64,000 nt of DNA from Nymphaea colorata (lineage: Eukaryota > Streptophyta > Magnoliopsida > Nymphaeales > Nymphaeaceae): positions 14,369,796-14,433,795 of the forward strand of contig NC_045140.1 in assembly GCF_008831285.2 (NCBI RefSeq), written 5' to 3'. The notes beneath the pieces were generated by a model, which saw only the letters and a list, made by a program, of their open reading frames with translations, searched no databases and was not told the origin of the DNA. Below are positions 31,370 through 46,100 of the stretch, piece by piece; position 1 is the first letter of the stretch, and every line of letters begins with the position of its first letter. The position numbers and the translations under genes are program-made.

Positions 31370-34300
31370 CTACTCACTTTCATAATCTTCGTCATCACCA
31401 AAAGTGAACACAGAAGCATCGGCAGCTATAGCCTTAAAATCACTTATACCCTCTGTGTCCACCTTTGGGGCCTCAAACTCCGAGGAATCACGAGCCTTGT
31501 TCGCTGACTTCGAATCTTGTACGGACATGGGATTTGTGCTGTCATTGCTCACAGAAACATGTGCAATCCCATGTGTCATGGTCTCTGTCTCCTTCTGAGC
31601 TTCCGAAGCTCCTGAAGCCTGAACAACAATGGATTCTGCAACATCAGTGGCAGCTTGAGAATGCCTACCCTTTTCCCTGCCTTCTTCAGATTCACTATCT
31701 GAGAAGACATCATCCTTCTCTTGGTTTCCCGCTCCTTGGGTTGAAACCGGGGGCACATCCCCATGCGTGGAAGTGAATTCAGGCTTCCCAGCTGTTGCCT
31801 GACTATCCTCTTCTTTTTTCTCCCGTGTGGGGAGGGGAGCATCACAGTCCATCAGTACAACTTCAACCATAAACCCTGGAGAAGGCAGTTTTCTCTGCAG
31901 AGAATAATAAATGTTAAAAGGCTACATAGATGTTACCTTTTGTTTTTGTATTTTCCCTGACAAAATTACCTTGTCAAACCCATCAAGTTCAGAAGTAGTC
32001 AAGGTTTTCCTATTTTCCATCATAGTTGTATTCAACCAGCTGAGGAAAAAAAAGGAATAACAGTTTACTTATTATACAAGAAATAAGTGAACAATATATG
32101 GCCACTAGCACATGGAATGAAGATCAGACCATTAGCACATGGAATGAAGAGCAGAAGGAACATAAACCAACAGAAGCATCAAATAATGTAAAGAATTTTC
32201 CAGGAACTTGAAAATCTTTTCAAACAATGATAGACAAGTTACAAACCAGTAGAAATCTCCTTGGCGATCATGAAAATGGACCTTAAAGTCACCAGCTAGC
32301 TCTGCTAATCCTCTCTCTCCAGGCAAAGCAAAGACCATGATCCCTTTCCGTGGAGCAGTAAACCAAAACTCTTCTGGCTGAAATAATATAGACATGAGAA
32401 AACTAGACATCCTAACTCAAAGCTTAACCTTAAACACTATTTATATAGGCTAATGTTGAAACAAAAGAATTTCACAATAACTGCCCATTGCATCAAAAGC
32501 CTATACTTGGATTGCAGGCTCGATGGCAGGAGCAGAGAAATTAGAATATAGCATGTCAAACCTAAAACCCAACTCTTCAATTCCTATAAGATAGTTAAGA
32601 CATGTCTTTTAGGAATGACCATTGAACCACGATACTTGTTAGATCTAGAAAATGCATTAGATCTCATTTTTTCCTCACTAACACAGCAAATCATACAGCT
32701 GTTTATCACAACCATGTAAAGTTCAAAAACCCATAATGAATCAATTTTGCTTTCATTGACTTGGGAGCAGTTTGTATAAAATATTTACCGCCACACTCTT
32801 AGTCCTCGGATGCTTTTTGGTAGAAAATAGAACACCTGTTAAAAAATAATAACTATCAAATTAATACATCAGATTGAAAGTTTAGAAATCATAATGACAA
32901 GCAGATAAATACATCAACTTAAAATTCTCAAGGTCAAAATGGATGTTTACAGCAAACAATATGCACACCATAAAACCACCCTTGTGTTTGAGACTAATGG
33001 ATAATGCTGAACGACTCTGCCACATTGTTGAATGTTTAAAAAAAGTGGTTAATGCCATTTTAAGAGCCATCATTATTGGTTGCTTGCGAAATAACCAATG
33101 AGTGTTGGTCATACTCTATAAATTCTTTTCCAATTATGGTGCAAAAGCACCTGGGGATGACATTGATCCCAACAACTGCATAGGAATTGAAGTGATCTCT
33201 GAAGGAGGATCTAAAAATGTTACAAGATCTTTTTATTATGATGTTGGAAGCTGTTCTCAAAGTTTATTATAATGAGTGTTTACTCATCAAACTTTTCCTG
33301 CTACCATTGGGTGAAACTCTTGCAAAGATGTGAATCAAAAACTGACAGTTTGGATGGTGTTGGCTGCTAGGAGGTTTCAAAAAGGTTCGGCCCTGACATG
33401 GAAATGAAAGTTGCAGAGAAATTGTTCCTGCATAGAGACATCTTACATATCAGGACAAAACAGAACCAAAGAGAGTAAAGTGAAACATATTTAAAAAAGC
33501 AGATTTCTTTGAACCTCTTGCAAGTTCATGCTAGAACCATGGGGACAGCAGCGAACACATATTTACATTAAATACAGGAAGAAGATAACAAATCCAGAAA
33601 GAGAAAAAACAGCTTATTACCAATGATAAGTTCCCTCTATTAGTATGCCTGTATAATAGATGCACTAGTAAAGAAAGTGATAAAAAGTGTTCATAAAAAT
33701 GAGAAAAAAAAAATCATTGTATTTCATGCCTGGCACCATGAAGCAGCAAACAATTATTACTAAAAAGGTTAAGGAACAAATATCGATTACAGGATTGAAC
33801 AATGAAATACACATGTTAGGAATTTGAAGCAACAGAAATAAAAAAGCTGTCAAAAAGAACAGTTCTAATATGCTTTGCATCTATGACGATAATGAAATAG
33901 CTGGATTAGCAACTAGCTTGTCTATTAAAAACCATCTGTTGCAGCATCAAACACAACATCATCTGCAAACAGTGTCCGCGAAGGAAAAGAAAAAATATGA
34001 GAAATACCATTATGGTCGGATACTGTTATGGAGGGCCTAACCCAGTATGGACACCTATGAAGACGAAATCCCCTAAGGATGCACCTACATAAATTGGGAA
34101 ATGCATTAGCAAAATCAATGATGACCAAAAACTGCATGGAACAAGACAAAAGCATATGTCTCTTGCTGAATGAGGAAGGTTAGATTTATTACCTCCTTCC
34201 TGGTTGATTTTCACCATTGAAATATGTCAGAATGCGCTCAAAATATTTTACATATCTCTGTTGCCCAATAAAAAAACATATGAGTATGTTAGTTCATGCT

Positions 34301-37059
34301 AGCTATCTGGAACTCTAACGAGGATCTAGTTAACAATGGGAGAAACTCACTATCTGACTAGGGAGAACAAGACCCTTCCCATCAACACATCGCTTCTGAT
34401 TATAGTATGAAATTGACTCTTCAGCTGTTGGAAAAAACTGCATGACATTTTATGACAGCACCAAACATTAAAAGCATAAACATGAAATCAATATTTCTTA
34501 TTTCCCTGTTTATTTATTTCTATAAAAATAAAGCCAATATTAGATCATGCATGTACAAAGATCTAGTTCAGTCTTAGGTGACAGTGAAGCAGAATGTGAA
34601 AACATGAAAAGGAAAATATCATGATATACGCATCAGTTCTCCACATATTTCAGGATAAAGCCTAACCTTAAGGTACAGAAGAAGGCTTGAGATCATAAGT
34701 CCCGTCCTTGCCATGCCAGCTTTACAGTGGACAACGACCACATTTTCGATATCTTCTTTTAACCATGCATAAGCACTTTGGCAAAATGAGATTATAAGCT
34801 GAATTGGGGGACAATTGTGATCATCAAAGGGAAAACAAGCCACCTGGTGATCAAGAAAGAAAAAACTATTGTCAAAGAATACCAATATTATCATATAAAA
34901 TTACCAACTAAAGAAGCACATCTAGTAGCTGTACAGTATGCACAGTCTAACTTCCCACTAGTCTCCAGTACTGCTAAGCAATGGAAGACAGCAAAGTCTA
35001 CAAGTTTGGTGTGTTCAGGTTTTCACACTTAACCTAACCTGAAATCCCCAGCCAACAGGAACTTGGCACACACATAGTCATGGTTCTTCCTGATGATTTA
35101 AGAAATATGAACTCAGACCAGGTATCTCTGGGTTTGGGTTGACTCAGCTAGTGCTGGAGGTCTCAGAAGTCAGAACTCTAAAGCAGGAATTGTTTAGGAG
35201 ATACCACCAACTAGAATATGATCTGGCTATAATTATTGTAGCAAGAAATTGTACATCTGATTATGTTAGATGTCTAACAGCATCCGAATGCTATTATGAG
35301 CTACCCACATAACTGCCCTTGGAAGGCTAAACCAACAAAGCCAAATTGCATCGCCATTCCTGCTTGCCTGGACCAGTTGTGTCATGACAGCCAGTTTTTA
35401 CACCCTACGTAAACATGAACCTAGCAAGTAAGCAAAAGTGGAAAAACCTGTCCATCTTGCAAAGTTGTAAATCTTTGATACTTTAGTCATAGCCACCATT
35501 GGCATTATATATGCACTGATTCAGCTTATTAATGAAGATTTGCATTACAAACATCAAATGTTAGTAATGAAATGCAATGAGGCATGTCCTTACACCCTAA
35601 GTACAACAACAACAGTTTCGATATTGGCTGCACAACAAGCAAAGATTGCAAAAATATACTGACACTTGCAAATCACAATTATCCAGATTAAGAACTGTCT
35701 ACAGATTTTGGCATACCTTTCCTTCAAAGAGTGATGCATCATATAATCTTTCTGAACAAAGGTTGTATACTTTGTACTTCCCCTGCCAATTTATGCTAAC
35801 TCAGTAAGCATGCATGTAATAACACTAACTGCAACTCCTACGTCCTGACTTTACCTTGTTCAGTAACAATCCAAGAAGTGGCACACATGCACAAACACAT
35901 ACAACCCATTACCTTGTGATGAGTGTCAAAAAATTTCATTACTTCTTCCATGTGGTTTCGATAGAAGCCCTACATTAAATGCCAAAATGAGAATATCAGC
36001 AAAAATCTCCATAGCTGAAAAATTTTACTTAATAGAAGCCTACAGTAACTGCAAATTCTTTCATATAAAAATTTCTGCAAATAGCTTAATAACCGAAAAT
36101 TGATGGAGAAAAATTCAACAAGCAACCCACCTCAACATATCCAAAGATACCAGAGCTTATATCACCAGCAGGAAATCCCATGGCGATGATATTCTCAGTA
36201 ATATATGTCATATCCAAATCAAATCCATCTTCCTAGAAGGTATATCAGGAAGCAATTATTAAAAGATATGCATAAAAGTATTAAATATGTAACATCTCAT
36301 CACATAGGCAACAGAAACAAATCTCAACAAACAGGCTATATGTATGATAAAGAATTACCCAAAAGTTTTGGGAAAGAAAAACACTATGAAAAAGGAAGAG
36401 AAGAATAAATATGACATGGCGAGGTGTAAGAAACAAATATTTTTCTCCCAATAAAGGAACTATTGGCTTAGACAGACTTGCAAATATATGCCACTGGCAA
36501 GGTGAAAAGCTTTCAAAAGGTATGCAGGAAATGGGTAATGTCCTTTTACCTCCATAGAATGTCACAATGGCAAAGAAGAAAAATCTTGTTGAAAATGTAA
36601 AAGTAGAGAAAATATCGTTAAAGTACATAAAGCAAAACCAACCTGATATCTTCGCTTATTCTGAGATACCATATGCCTTGCCTTGGTCTGCACAACTTTC
36701 ATGGCATTTTTAGAGGAATCAACTAAGCCTTTGGTGAAATTTCCTAGAACACTGGGTTGAGCAGCTGTAGGGGTTCCTTCACCAGTCTCATCGGCTGTAG
36801 GACTTCTTGGTGATGTTCGTAGCACAAATCCAGATGCAAAACGAGAAAAGGATGATTTTGCAGAACCGCCAGACTCTGCATCTTCTTGATTTGAGAAGCT
36901 TGGAATTTTGATGCTTTTGGCCCATGAAGATATACTTGAAACAGAGAGTCTTGAAGATCCTTCTTGAGTTGGCCCATCTTGGCCAGGCACACTAGTGAGA
37001 TGATCAACTTTAGCTGCCTCAGGTGGAGAAGATGCAGTGTTGGTCAATTGTGAATCCAT
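31370..37059 (-). CDS. PTEN2: PTEN2-type lipid/protein phosphatase
   Basis: A plant PTEN-family phosphatase acting on 3-phosphoinositides. Twelve coding exons on the minus strand: 37059-36643, 36232-36131, 35969-35913, 35782-35717, 34843-34667, 34437-34351, 34257-34193, 34084-34008, 32835-32789, 32377-32247, 32039-31970 and 31894-31370. All have GT-AG ends and consistent phase, giving 606 aa, close to the usual PTEN2 size of about 610. Residues 1-139 are a Ser/Pro-rich plant N-terminus. The phosphatase domain follows, with P-loop HCKAGMARTG at 253-262 (catalytic C254, R260); Met-Ala replaces the animal Lys-Gly, as in plant PTEN2. The C2 region includes GRRCILRGFRLHRCPYW and PEEFWFTAPRKG. The acidic tail ends SVFTFGDDEDYESE, a PTEN2 hallmark. 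A 5'-UTR intron (donor at 38500, acceptor at 37129) is possible. The gene is divergent from HMA1. Confidence 0.95.
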
Positions 37060-40000
37060 TATAAGATCCAGCTAGGTTCTTCTGTTACACTTTTGAATCT
37101 GCTAGAAATCCATAGACTTATGATGGACCTGATAAATGTGCAAAACAAGATGCCAGATGAAAATAAGTAAAAGCACAGACAAGATAAACATACTTGTGTG
37201 AATAAATGCAACTACATGAAGTAATTTTGGAAAACTTTGTTATGTTATCCACTAGGCTTCCTCTCAAGTCTCAACTACCAATAAGAACCAAAAAGTAAAA
37301 CAAAGAAATAGTAAGCTTAAGAAAATACAGTCAAATACATACATATACAGTATACACATACAAAATTATTACAAATAGTATGCCCTTGTGTTAGAATACA
37401 AACATAGGATAAACAACATTAGAGGGAGTAGAAGCATTGCAACAACCAAAGTGCAGTGTTTTAACGAATATTTAAAAATGCTAGAAAATTTTCTCATGGG
37501 TCTTGAACAATGAGAATATAGAATATAAACAAACCCAGGAAAAGGACCTTAAGGGAAACATAACAGTTATAAAGTCACAAACAAATTTACATTCGGTCAT
37601 GCTAGGAAAGAAAAGTGAGTAGCATTTGCAAGCCCAACCCAATACCCAATGAAGAATGGATAATGGACCATCATAGAGAGGATGAACATGACAAATGAAC
37701 AAAAACCATTTATATTGGTTTATGACGTACATTTCAACCAAAACTTTTTGTTGTTGCCGGGACATCACCTTTCTAACTTGATTTGCTCGTATCTAAGGGC
37801 AAAAACTTATGGATACAATCTATGAAAACAAACGGCCAAACAATAAAAATCAGGCAGCACAATCTTGGAGGCAAAAGGAACGGGAAAGACTTTTGCCCTC
37901 GTCCTTGGAGTTCTGATCGTCTTGTATAGTCACTATTAACTCTCGGGACAACACATTATCGAGATCAACGAGCTATAAAGGGTCATTACCCAATTAACTG
38001 ACGCAGAGGCAACTGCTAAGGATCGGAATTTTTCCGCACTAGCTGCATGCACCTCCTCGGAATTTTCACTACCAGCAAACGGCGAGTAAAACGATCCAAA
38101 ACCAGGTCACAGCCTTCGCAGAAGGAAGAAAAAAATGCCACTACAGTCGACAAAAAACCTTTGCAATTGCAGGAATTTGAAGCACTGCAATAACTTCTTT
38201 CTTTACAAAAGTGCCACCATAGGACATCAAAATAAAATGGCTAGACTCCCCCAAATGCAAAAAAGAAAACAGAGACGGGGATCCCCCTATCACTTTCCAA
38301 AAAAGATTGGTGCATCGGCGGGATATCCACGGGAGAAAGTCGTACCACGAAAGTCCTAGATTGATTGATCTTTGGGAGATGTTAGCTCTCCGACAAGCCA
38401 AAATCCCCTTAAACCCAAAACTCGCCCTGATCTAATCCGGACAGAGAAAAGTTATACAGAAGCAGACGACGGTAAAGAACCGCCTATGAGGAACTCATAC
38501 CTCAGGCTTTACTTGACCGATTCGCCGGGAATGGTCGCGATATATGGTTTCTTTGCTTCCCTTCAAGTTTCAATCACGAAAGATGCATTGCGGTGATGGA
38601 AGTCGCCGTGACGGTCGCTCTGTTTCTTACCGAGTGCACGCATGTGATGTCATTCTTCTCCTTCAATCAAACCATTCAATAACGTAACGGGGAAAACATC
38701 TCTATATCGGCGTCCTCCGAAAATATCTCATTTAGGTCACGGAGGAGACACCCATCAACGGCCCTCTATTCTTAACGTGATTTTTGTTTTTCACCTTACT
38801 ATCAGTTCGCATCATTGAGCGTCCTTTATGGGCCTCTTCTCTCTTCCTCCAAAAATATTTGGACCTGATCGTTTGTAAGTCCTTGCTAGATCCAGCCCAT
38901 AATGGGTCTCCACTCGACCCACAGATACTACGCCATCCACCTTTTAACGTCTTCTTTTTTTTTTTTTTGTTTGGATCCGGTCTGTGGTAGTTCGAGTTTA
39001 GTGAGGATTTCAGATCCGAGGATCGGAGGTCCAATTAACATGAATCTAAAATCCAAAACGTCAACATATACTGCTTTATTAAATAATGGGTCCCACAAAG
39101 TGTGGATCTGATATAATCATAAAATTCAGGTTTTGCAGTAGATTTCAGATAATTTGATATCTTAAGAACTTAGATCCATAAATTTAAGGTCAGATCTTTT
39201 TCCATTCGACGTTAAATTCATGGTCTTTAACATGTAGCATATATTTAAAATTCATGCGGCAAGTTCGAGCTGAGCCTAGGATGCCCGGGTTTTGCCTACT
39301 GATACGAATCAGCCCGGAGGTTGGTTCATTCCTGTAATGGGCAAACATGAATGAGGCTTGTTGTTTGCTCTAAACAATAGAGCAGAGCTTGAAGAAAGAA
39401 AGAACAAACCAAATATGGATATACACACACATACACATATTTAAAAATCACAAGTTCACGCTTTATTGATTTATGACATCTTATATATTCGTTGCATAAT
39501 TTTTTTTGTTTTGTCTATGGCTTTGAAAAATGGAGATCTCTTCTCTACAATTAGGTTCGACACTTATCACAAATCAAACAAAGTAGCATTATTGGAACAT
39601 TTGAACGTCTACATGTGACTCTTTCATAATAAGATCAACTAAACCCTATTTGGTGACTCGAGGAGCAACCGTTCATGGCAACTATCTAGAAATCTTTTAC
39701 GAAGGAGATACATTAGTTATATTTATATATGAAAAATTGAGATCTGGTGATAGAATTCATGGCCTTTAAAGGCTGAACAAGTGTTAGAAGTTCATTCAAG
39801 TGATTCAATGTGGATGAACCTTGAAAAAAAAGGTTGAAGGTTGGAACAAACATATAACAGAAATTTTTAGAATTCCTCAAAGCTGTATTTCTTTGGTTAA
39901 CAAGATCCAAAAGGCAAGCCATGGGCATGGAAAATCAACAACTAACAAAAGATAAAAATCATGTAAGACTCCAATTTATTTAAAATTTCTTAAAAGAACG

Positions 40001-41198
40001 TGATTCGACATTTTCAACCAATCAAGTTTTATCAAATGCATTTACATGTGAACCGTCTCTAAAACTCTAGTTGGATGACAATCGCAGATAACTGACTTTT
40101 AAGAAAGTGCCCATACACATAGAAATTTACTAGCCTCATTTTGTAGCAGTAAGGAACACAACTCTATTCAACATGATCCTCTCACCTTGAAATTGTACCG
40201 TAGATGGTGTTTATGTTCATCAACTACAATGTAATCTTTCTAAAATTGAGTACCTTAAAACCATGAACTCAGGACCAACAAACTAATGCGTATTTACGAG
40301 AAAACAATATGTACTGAATTTTGAAACTTTTAAGCTTCCCATGTACATCTCAGATCTGTCCAAGAAGTCTAACCCCCCTCGGGTATAACCTCGTCTTTCT
40401 AATATGTTATTCAAGTACGGCAACTAATAGTCTTTGAGATATATTTCCTTGACATACTTTGATATGTTTTTTAGGATTTAAATTCCACTTATATTGGAAC
40501 TCTTTTGCTCGTATGAAAAGTAAAATGAGAATTTCATCTGTGGATCTTAGGGCATAAATCCTTAGTTTGATGAATCGTAGGCTTCAGCGCGGATCTTTTC
40601 ATGAATCAAAATTTATCTCCATCAAGCAACTAGGCACTTGTTAAATAAGAAATAAAGCGAAGATTTAGAAAAATAAGCATTTTTGTTTAAAAGAAAGAAA
40701 AGAAAACGAGATGAAAAGAGAAAAAAAGGACGCCGTGCAAAGGAGCTCTAATCAAAGAATGATTGATTGCTCCTACATCTTTGGATGTGAACTTCCTCCC
40801 CCACAATGTGGCAGGTGAGGTAGGTGAATGATCTAAAACCGCTTCGTGACGATCGAGTGACTTTGAAGCACAAGCGCTTCTGCTCGAATTATTGGAAGGG
40901 GAAAAACAGGAAAAAAGGCGTCTCTAAAGCTCAGCCACAGCGTCGTCTGTCTTGTACCTTGATAGTTAGGTGCGATCGGTTTTTACGGGGATTTGGGCAG
41001 GTCATTTTGGATAAAGAGGGGGGAATTTTTTCTTTTTTTTTTTTAATTTGGGACGGGATGAGCTGACCGTGAGCACACTATGTGGTCATCACCAGCGGTT
41101 GCGGGAGCTTCGCTTTCTCCTCCTTCGTCTTCTTCTTTAGACAACGTCGTCGTCAGGCGCGGCGTCGCCTGACGCTGGACTGCTGGAGCGAGACGGCG
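37060..41198. other. Divergent spacer between PTEN2 and HMA1
   Basis: 4.1 kb between two start codons pointing apart. 37129-38500 may be a PTEN2 5'-UTR intron, since CTGAG|GTATGAG on the minus strand is a good donor. 38600-41000 is AT-rich with no recognised element or gene; it must contain both promoters. A poly(T) run at 41028-41044 lies just upstream of HMA1. Confidence 0.45.
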
Positions 41199-43086
41199 AT
41201 GGAGGCGATCCCTTTCCCCGCCAGCAGCCATGGCCTCCGGATGCTCACCTGCGGCAGAAGAAAACCCTTCCTCCGACCCCTCCATTACTTCCCTCTCCCT
41301 CGTTCCCCGCTCTACCGCTCCGCCCCTTCCTCTCGCCTCCACTATCGCCCTATCATTGGTTCATTCGAGAAGAGTCGCGACTCTCACCACCTTGACGACG
41401 ACCATAATGATCATGACCATAATCATCATCATCATCACCATCATGACCACCACCACCACCACCACCACCACCATCCTCATGCGGGTAGTGGGAAGCGGAA
41501 TGCTCTGCAGGAAGCCATCATCCGATTTTCGAGGGTGACCGGATGGGCAAGACTGGCGGATTTCTTGCGGGAGAACATCTGGATGTGCTGTTCTTCTATG
41601 GCTCTTCTTCTTTTCGCTGCAGCCTGCCCGCACGTCCTCCCGAGCTCGTCCACAAAGAAGCTGCAGAACGTTCTTCTAGCTGCAGCCTTTCCTCTAGTTG
41701 GGGTATGGTCATGGATGCCCTAATTGTCTTTTTTGTTACGTTCTGGTGTTCAGGTGACTGCAACTAACCGTCAACCAAATCGTTTGCAATTACTTGTCTC
41801 TGGGTTGTTTTGGAAGTTGATGCTTTTAAGAATTTGAATTGCATTAGCTTGCCACTTCATATCCTGTGCATGTTAAATATGATGTTCTATTTACACTGTA
41901 GATGCTTCCCTGTTAGCAATACAAAAGGAATGTAAGTCGCCCTTCTTAATTGCAGTTCCGTTCTAGGTTGGGGTGATGGATGCATTTTTGACGGCGATAA
42001 CATCCAAAAGCTTGGGGGGATATGAATGTTGGAAACTAATTATTGTTTCAATAAAACATAACCAGGAAAGCTGGTAACAATTTGATAAAACATCAAGGCA
42101 AATTCGTAACCAAAAAGAGAAACATGCTCTCCCAGATATGGAAAATCCCAGAATCGCTGGATTAACTCGCAAGAAAATGTGGTCAAACTTGGAAAAAATG
42201 TCAGTGCCATGCCGTGGATCAAGATTTCGTGTTATTTGATATTTCTCCACAAGTTTTTGGAACTAAAGCTTCCCAGAGAGAAAAAGATAGAAAAGAAGGT
42301 AGAAAGGAAGATATTTCTTTCCATCATCTTGTTCATGGTGGTAAAAAATTCTAAATTATTGTTGTCCATGTTCTACTATATGCGTGCAATAGAAAATGTT
42401 AAGGTTCTTTTCCGTTTTGATTAAATCACTGGAAGATGCAACCCTCTTTGTGTAATATGTGGCCTTAAAATTTTGTTTCTTATGTGTTTAGATTTCTGCG
42501 GCACTTGATGCTGCAAATGATATTGCTGGTGGGAAGGTGAATATCCATGTCCTAATGGCACTTGCAGCATTTGCATCGGTATTCATGGGAAACTCTTTGG
42601 AGGGTGGATTGCTTCTTGCAATGTTTAATCTTGCACATATTGGTAATGTCCTTGAGGCAGGCAGTCTGCATCTACAATCATTTTCTCATCTGCCAGAATT
42701 TTTCCACTTCTTTCTGTTATCTCATGCAAGTGCATGTTGCAGCTGAAGATTATTTTACCGGCCGTGCTATGGTTGATGTTAAGGAATTGAAGGAAAACAA
42801 TCCTGAGTTTGCTCTGCTATTGGATATAAAGAATGGAAATCCAGCTATCTCATCATTGACATACAAACAAGTTCCTGTACAGGATCTGGAAGTCGGTTCT
42901 TACATCTTGGTCAGGGCGGGTGAGGTCTGAACAAAAATGTTGTTACCTTTTCCTAGTTCGATATCTTTTATTTGCACCAGATTTACATATTTTTATGAGA
43001 TATTTCTACAGAAACTTAAAAATCTGCGAAGCTTCTTTTTGGGATATATGTATCATTAGTTCTTCCTGGAGCTTGCGGTTCGTGTG

Positions 43087-43122
<36 letters not shown>

Positions 43123-46100
43123 TTCAAATTAGATGTTAACCATAATATCACACTTTGCAGTTGCATGGTTTGCAGCAAAAGCATTATGCGGGAACTCAAT
43201 CTTATAACTAAGTAAAATCATGCATAATGGGAAAATTCATCACATACAGTTAACCATGGTACACCAGTGTATATCAACAATGGAACAGTTTAAGGACAAT
43301 AAGAAGAATGAGAAAAGAAGAAAAATAAAACAAAGTTCAGACTTCCTCCTCCAGAAATGAAGGTTGTTCTTGGAAAGTAATGGCAGTGGGTGAAATGAGA
43401 ACCCAAAGACTCTCTCTCTCTCACATGCCCCTGCATGCACAGTAGTCACAGAAAACGCATTTTTTTTCGAAAAAAACGCAAAAAAAACCCTGATAAATTA
43501 ATTGGCCATTTTGAACTAAAAAAATGCGTTTTTTTTGAAAAAAACATTAAAAGCGAAAAAAAAAATACTTTTTTCCGCGTTTTTTTCCAGTTTTTTTCAC
43601 TTTTTCATTTTTTCACTTTTTTTAATGTCAGATAGTTTTTTATTTTTTATTTTTCATTTTTTGTTTGTTGCAAATATGTTTATCTTTTGATGTTTTGTGT
43701 TATTAATTTCTCACTTATTTTATTTTTCTCCCATTTTTAGTTTTTAAAATTTTTAAAAATTTACCATATTTTTCTCTTATTTTTTCCGTTTTTTTCAAGC
43801 TCGTCGTATTAAACCAGAGAGAAACCTCTTATTTGTGACTATGATGCACACACATAGACATCTATATGTGCTTTTAACAAACTGAGAAAAAGCAACTGCT
43901 TAGGCTAGAGTGTATTCCAGCATATGGGCATGTTATGCCTGGATTGCCAAAGTTCATGCCATGTCAGGTCATGCCTGTGCCTGGGGCAGGTTCAGTGTAG
44001 AAGGCTGTCCCAAATCCATACTTGCCATGGATGGGCAACCTGAATATCCTAGCATTATTGAACCCCAAAATAATTGCATATAGTAAAGGAACTTTTGATT
44101 CCCTTATTTGATATGAGTTCTTTCAGTAAACAAACTGTTAGTTTCAAGACCTGAGGCCTTAGAAGAACTCCAGATGTATAACATGTTAAAGTAAGACGGT
44201 GTGCAGTGTGCCTACCTGAATTCAGTGGGCCCTTATATCTTTGGTCTTTGCTCTACCAAATCAGGTGATAGTCTGGTAGAGTAGAGTTCTTTTAGCTTTA
44301 GAAAACATTTTTAGACGATAAGCCAAATTCCATCAGATCTAATATTGAATCTTTTCCTTCTTCTCCCTCATGCCTTGCCACATTAATCTTTTGTCCTTTG
44401 AAGCATTTTGCTCCATTCTCTCATGTTTTAAACTTTATATCGTGTTTAGGCTGTGCCAGTAGATGGAGAAGTTTTTCAAGGCAGATCAACAGTTACCGTT
44501 GAGCATTTGACTGGAGAATCTAAACCACTTGAGAAGAAAATGGGGGATTGCATTCCTGGTGGTGCAAGGAACTTGGATGGGATGCTGATTGTCAAGGTAT
44601 CTCACAATTTTCAACGTCTCAGACTTGAACTATGTTCTTTTGTTTCCATGAATGGGTTATTCATGAGTTGTCACATGCCTAGAGGTTTTAAGTTCTAATT
44701 GTAGAACCCCATAGATTTACTTATTTGCATGATGTTGGACCTCATTGTCAATTCTCAGTGACAAATCTTGAATGGGGCATCCAACTTGTGGTATGGTTTT
44801 ATGCGACTGAAGAGACAAGTTAGACCTAATAATCCCACCAAAAGAAAATCAAATACTTGGGCTTGTAATGGAAAAATCAGATTTTCATGGAGAAGCAGAA
44901 GGCGGAAAACAAACACAAGTGAAGGTGCAAAAAAAAAAAAGAAACAAGAGATGGGACAAGTTGACAAAAGCATTGGAGGAAAGGCCAAAAAATAAGAAGA
45001 AGATCTTGATTAGGTCCTCAAATATCTGATTTCATATGGGACTTGTGGAATGAGAGAAGATAGAAGAAAATAAATGAATATTTTGATTTCTTGATTGTGG
45101 TGCACATGGGTATACTTACGGTTCGGGTATAGGTACTGATACGACAACTTCAGAAACTGTGGGTATGGGGGTATGACAATATATATATATATATATATAT
45201 ATGAATATATGCAAAATAACTCAAAAAAATCAAAATGAAAGCAATATTTAAATAAACAAGTAATATAAATAAAAAAATTACATGTTAATGAATAATAACT
45301 CTAACTCTAAAGACAAAATGAAAACTTTGGAAAAAATTAAATCAAGTAAAATTAAACAGTTTGAATCAGTTTCGATCTAAAAATTACCCAAGTGTGTACC
45401 CACTTTGGGTATGGGCACAGTGACATGAGTATGTGGACCTTACTAAAGTAGCCATGTGACTTATGTGGTTGGCTCATCAACTAGAGTTGATAATCAACTT
45501 AATCATTGTTTCTTTAAGAGAAACACTGATCCTGCACTACTTGTAAATCAGATTAGAATCTCTCACTTTGATAGGTATACAAGATTAAGTACTTTATTCA
45601 TTGATCAGTTTATTAATTCTTCTTAAGAAATGCTAGAGCACCTAGCAAGCTTCTAGACTTCCCCTAAAAAGCAGTCTGAAGAGGAACTAGAATCCCAGAA
45701 TTCTATCCTGGTCCAATTTCAATAATGGTTGGTCTTCCGCTGTTAAGATATGGGGAGGACTGAGGAGTTCTGCTGTCAGTGTGCACCAACATTTGCTGTG
45801 GATTTTGCTAACATTGATTCCTTTAGCAGTTAAGCTGTTTTGAAGATTTATTCTTTTGTCTGGCCTGATTAACTCAAATAATGTGATGCATGATATATCT
45901 AATTACAATTGGTCTCCTCATCACTGCTGCAGGTGCATTGCTAGAATACAATGATAACTTTCCCCATGAAAGCATCTAAGACTCCAAGCCTATCTGCATT
46001 TAAAACATTCAAGTTGATATAATACAAGGGTGAAAAGTGCTTTATTGAGCAAAGGAGATGATGTATGTCCTGGGCTAGGTTATAACAATGCGGCATGTTT

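Noticed and set aside
41082-41198. 39-codon upstream extension of HMA1
   Set aside because: The Met at 41199 starts a normal transit peptide; the extension has a Phe- and Arg-rich composition unlike HMA1 N-termini.
41361-41633. Antisense frame opposite the HMA1 His tract (poly-Val/Met)
   Set aside because: A mirror of the CAT/CAC repeat in exon 1.
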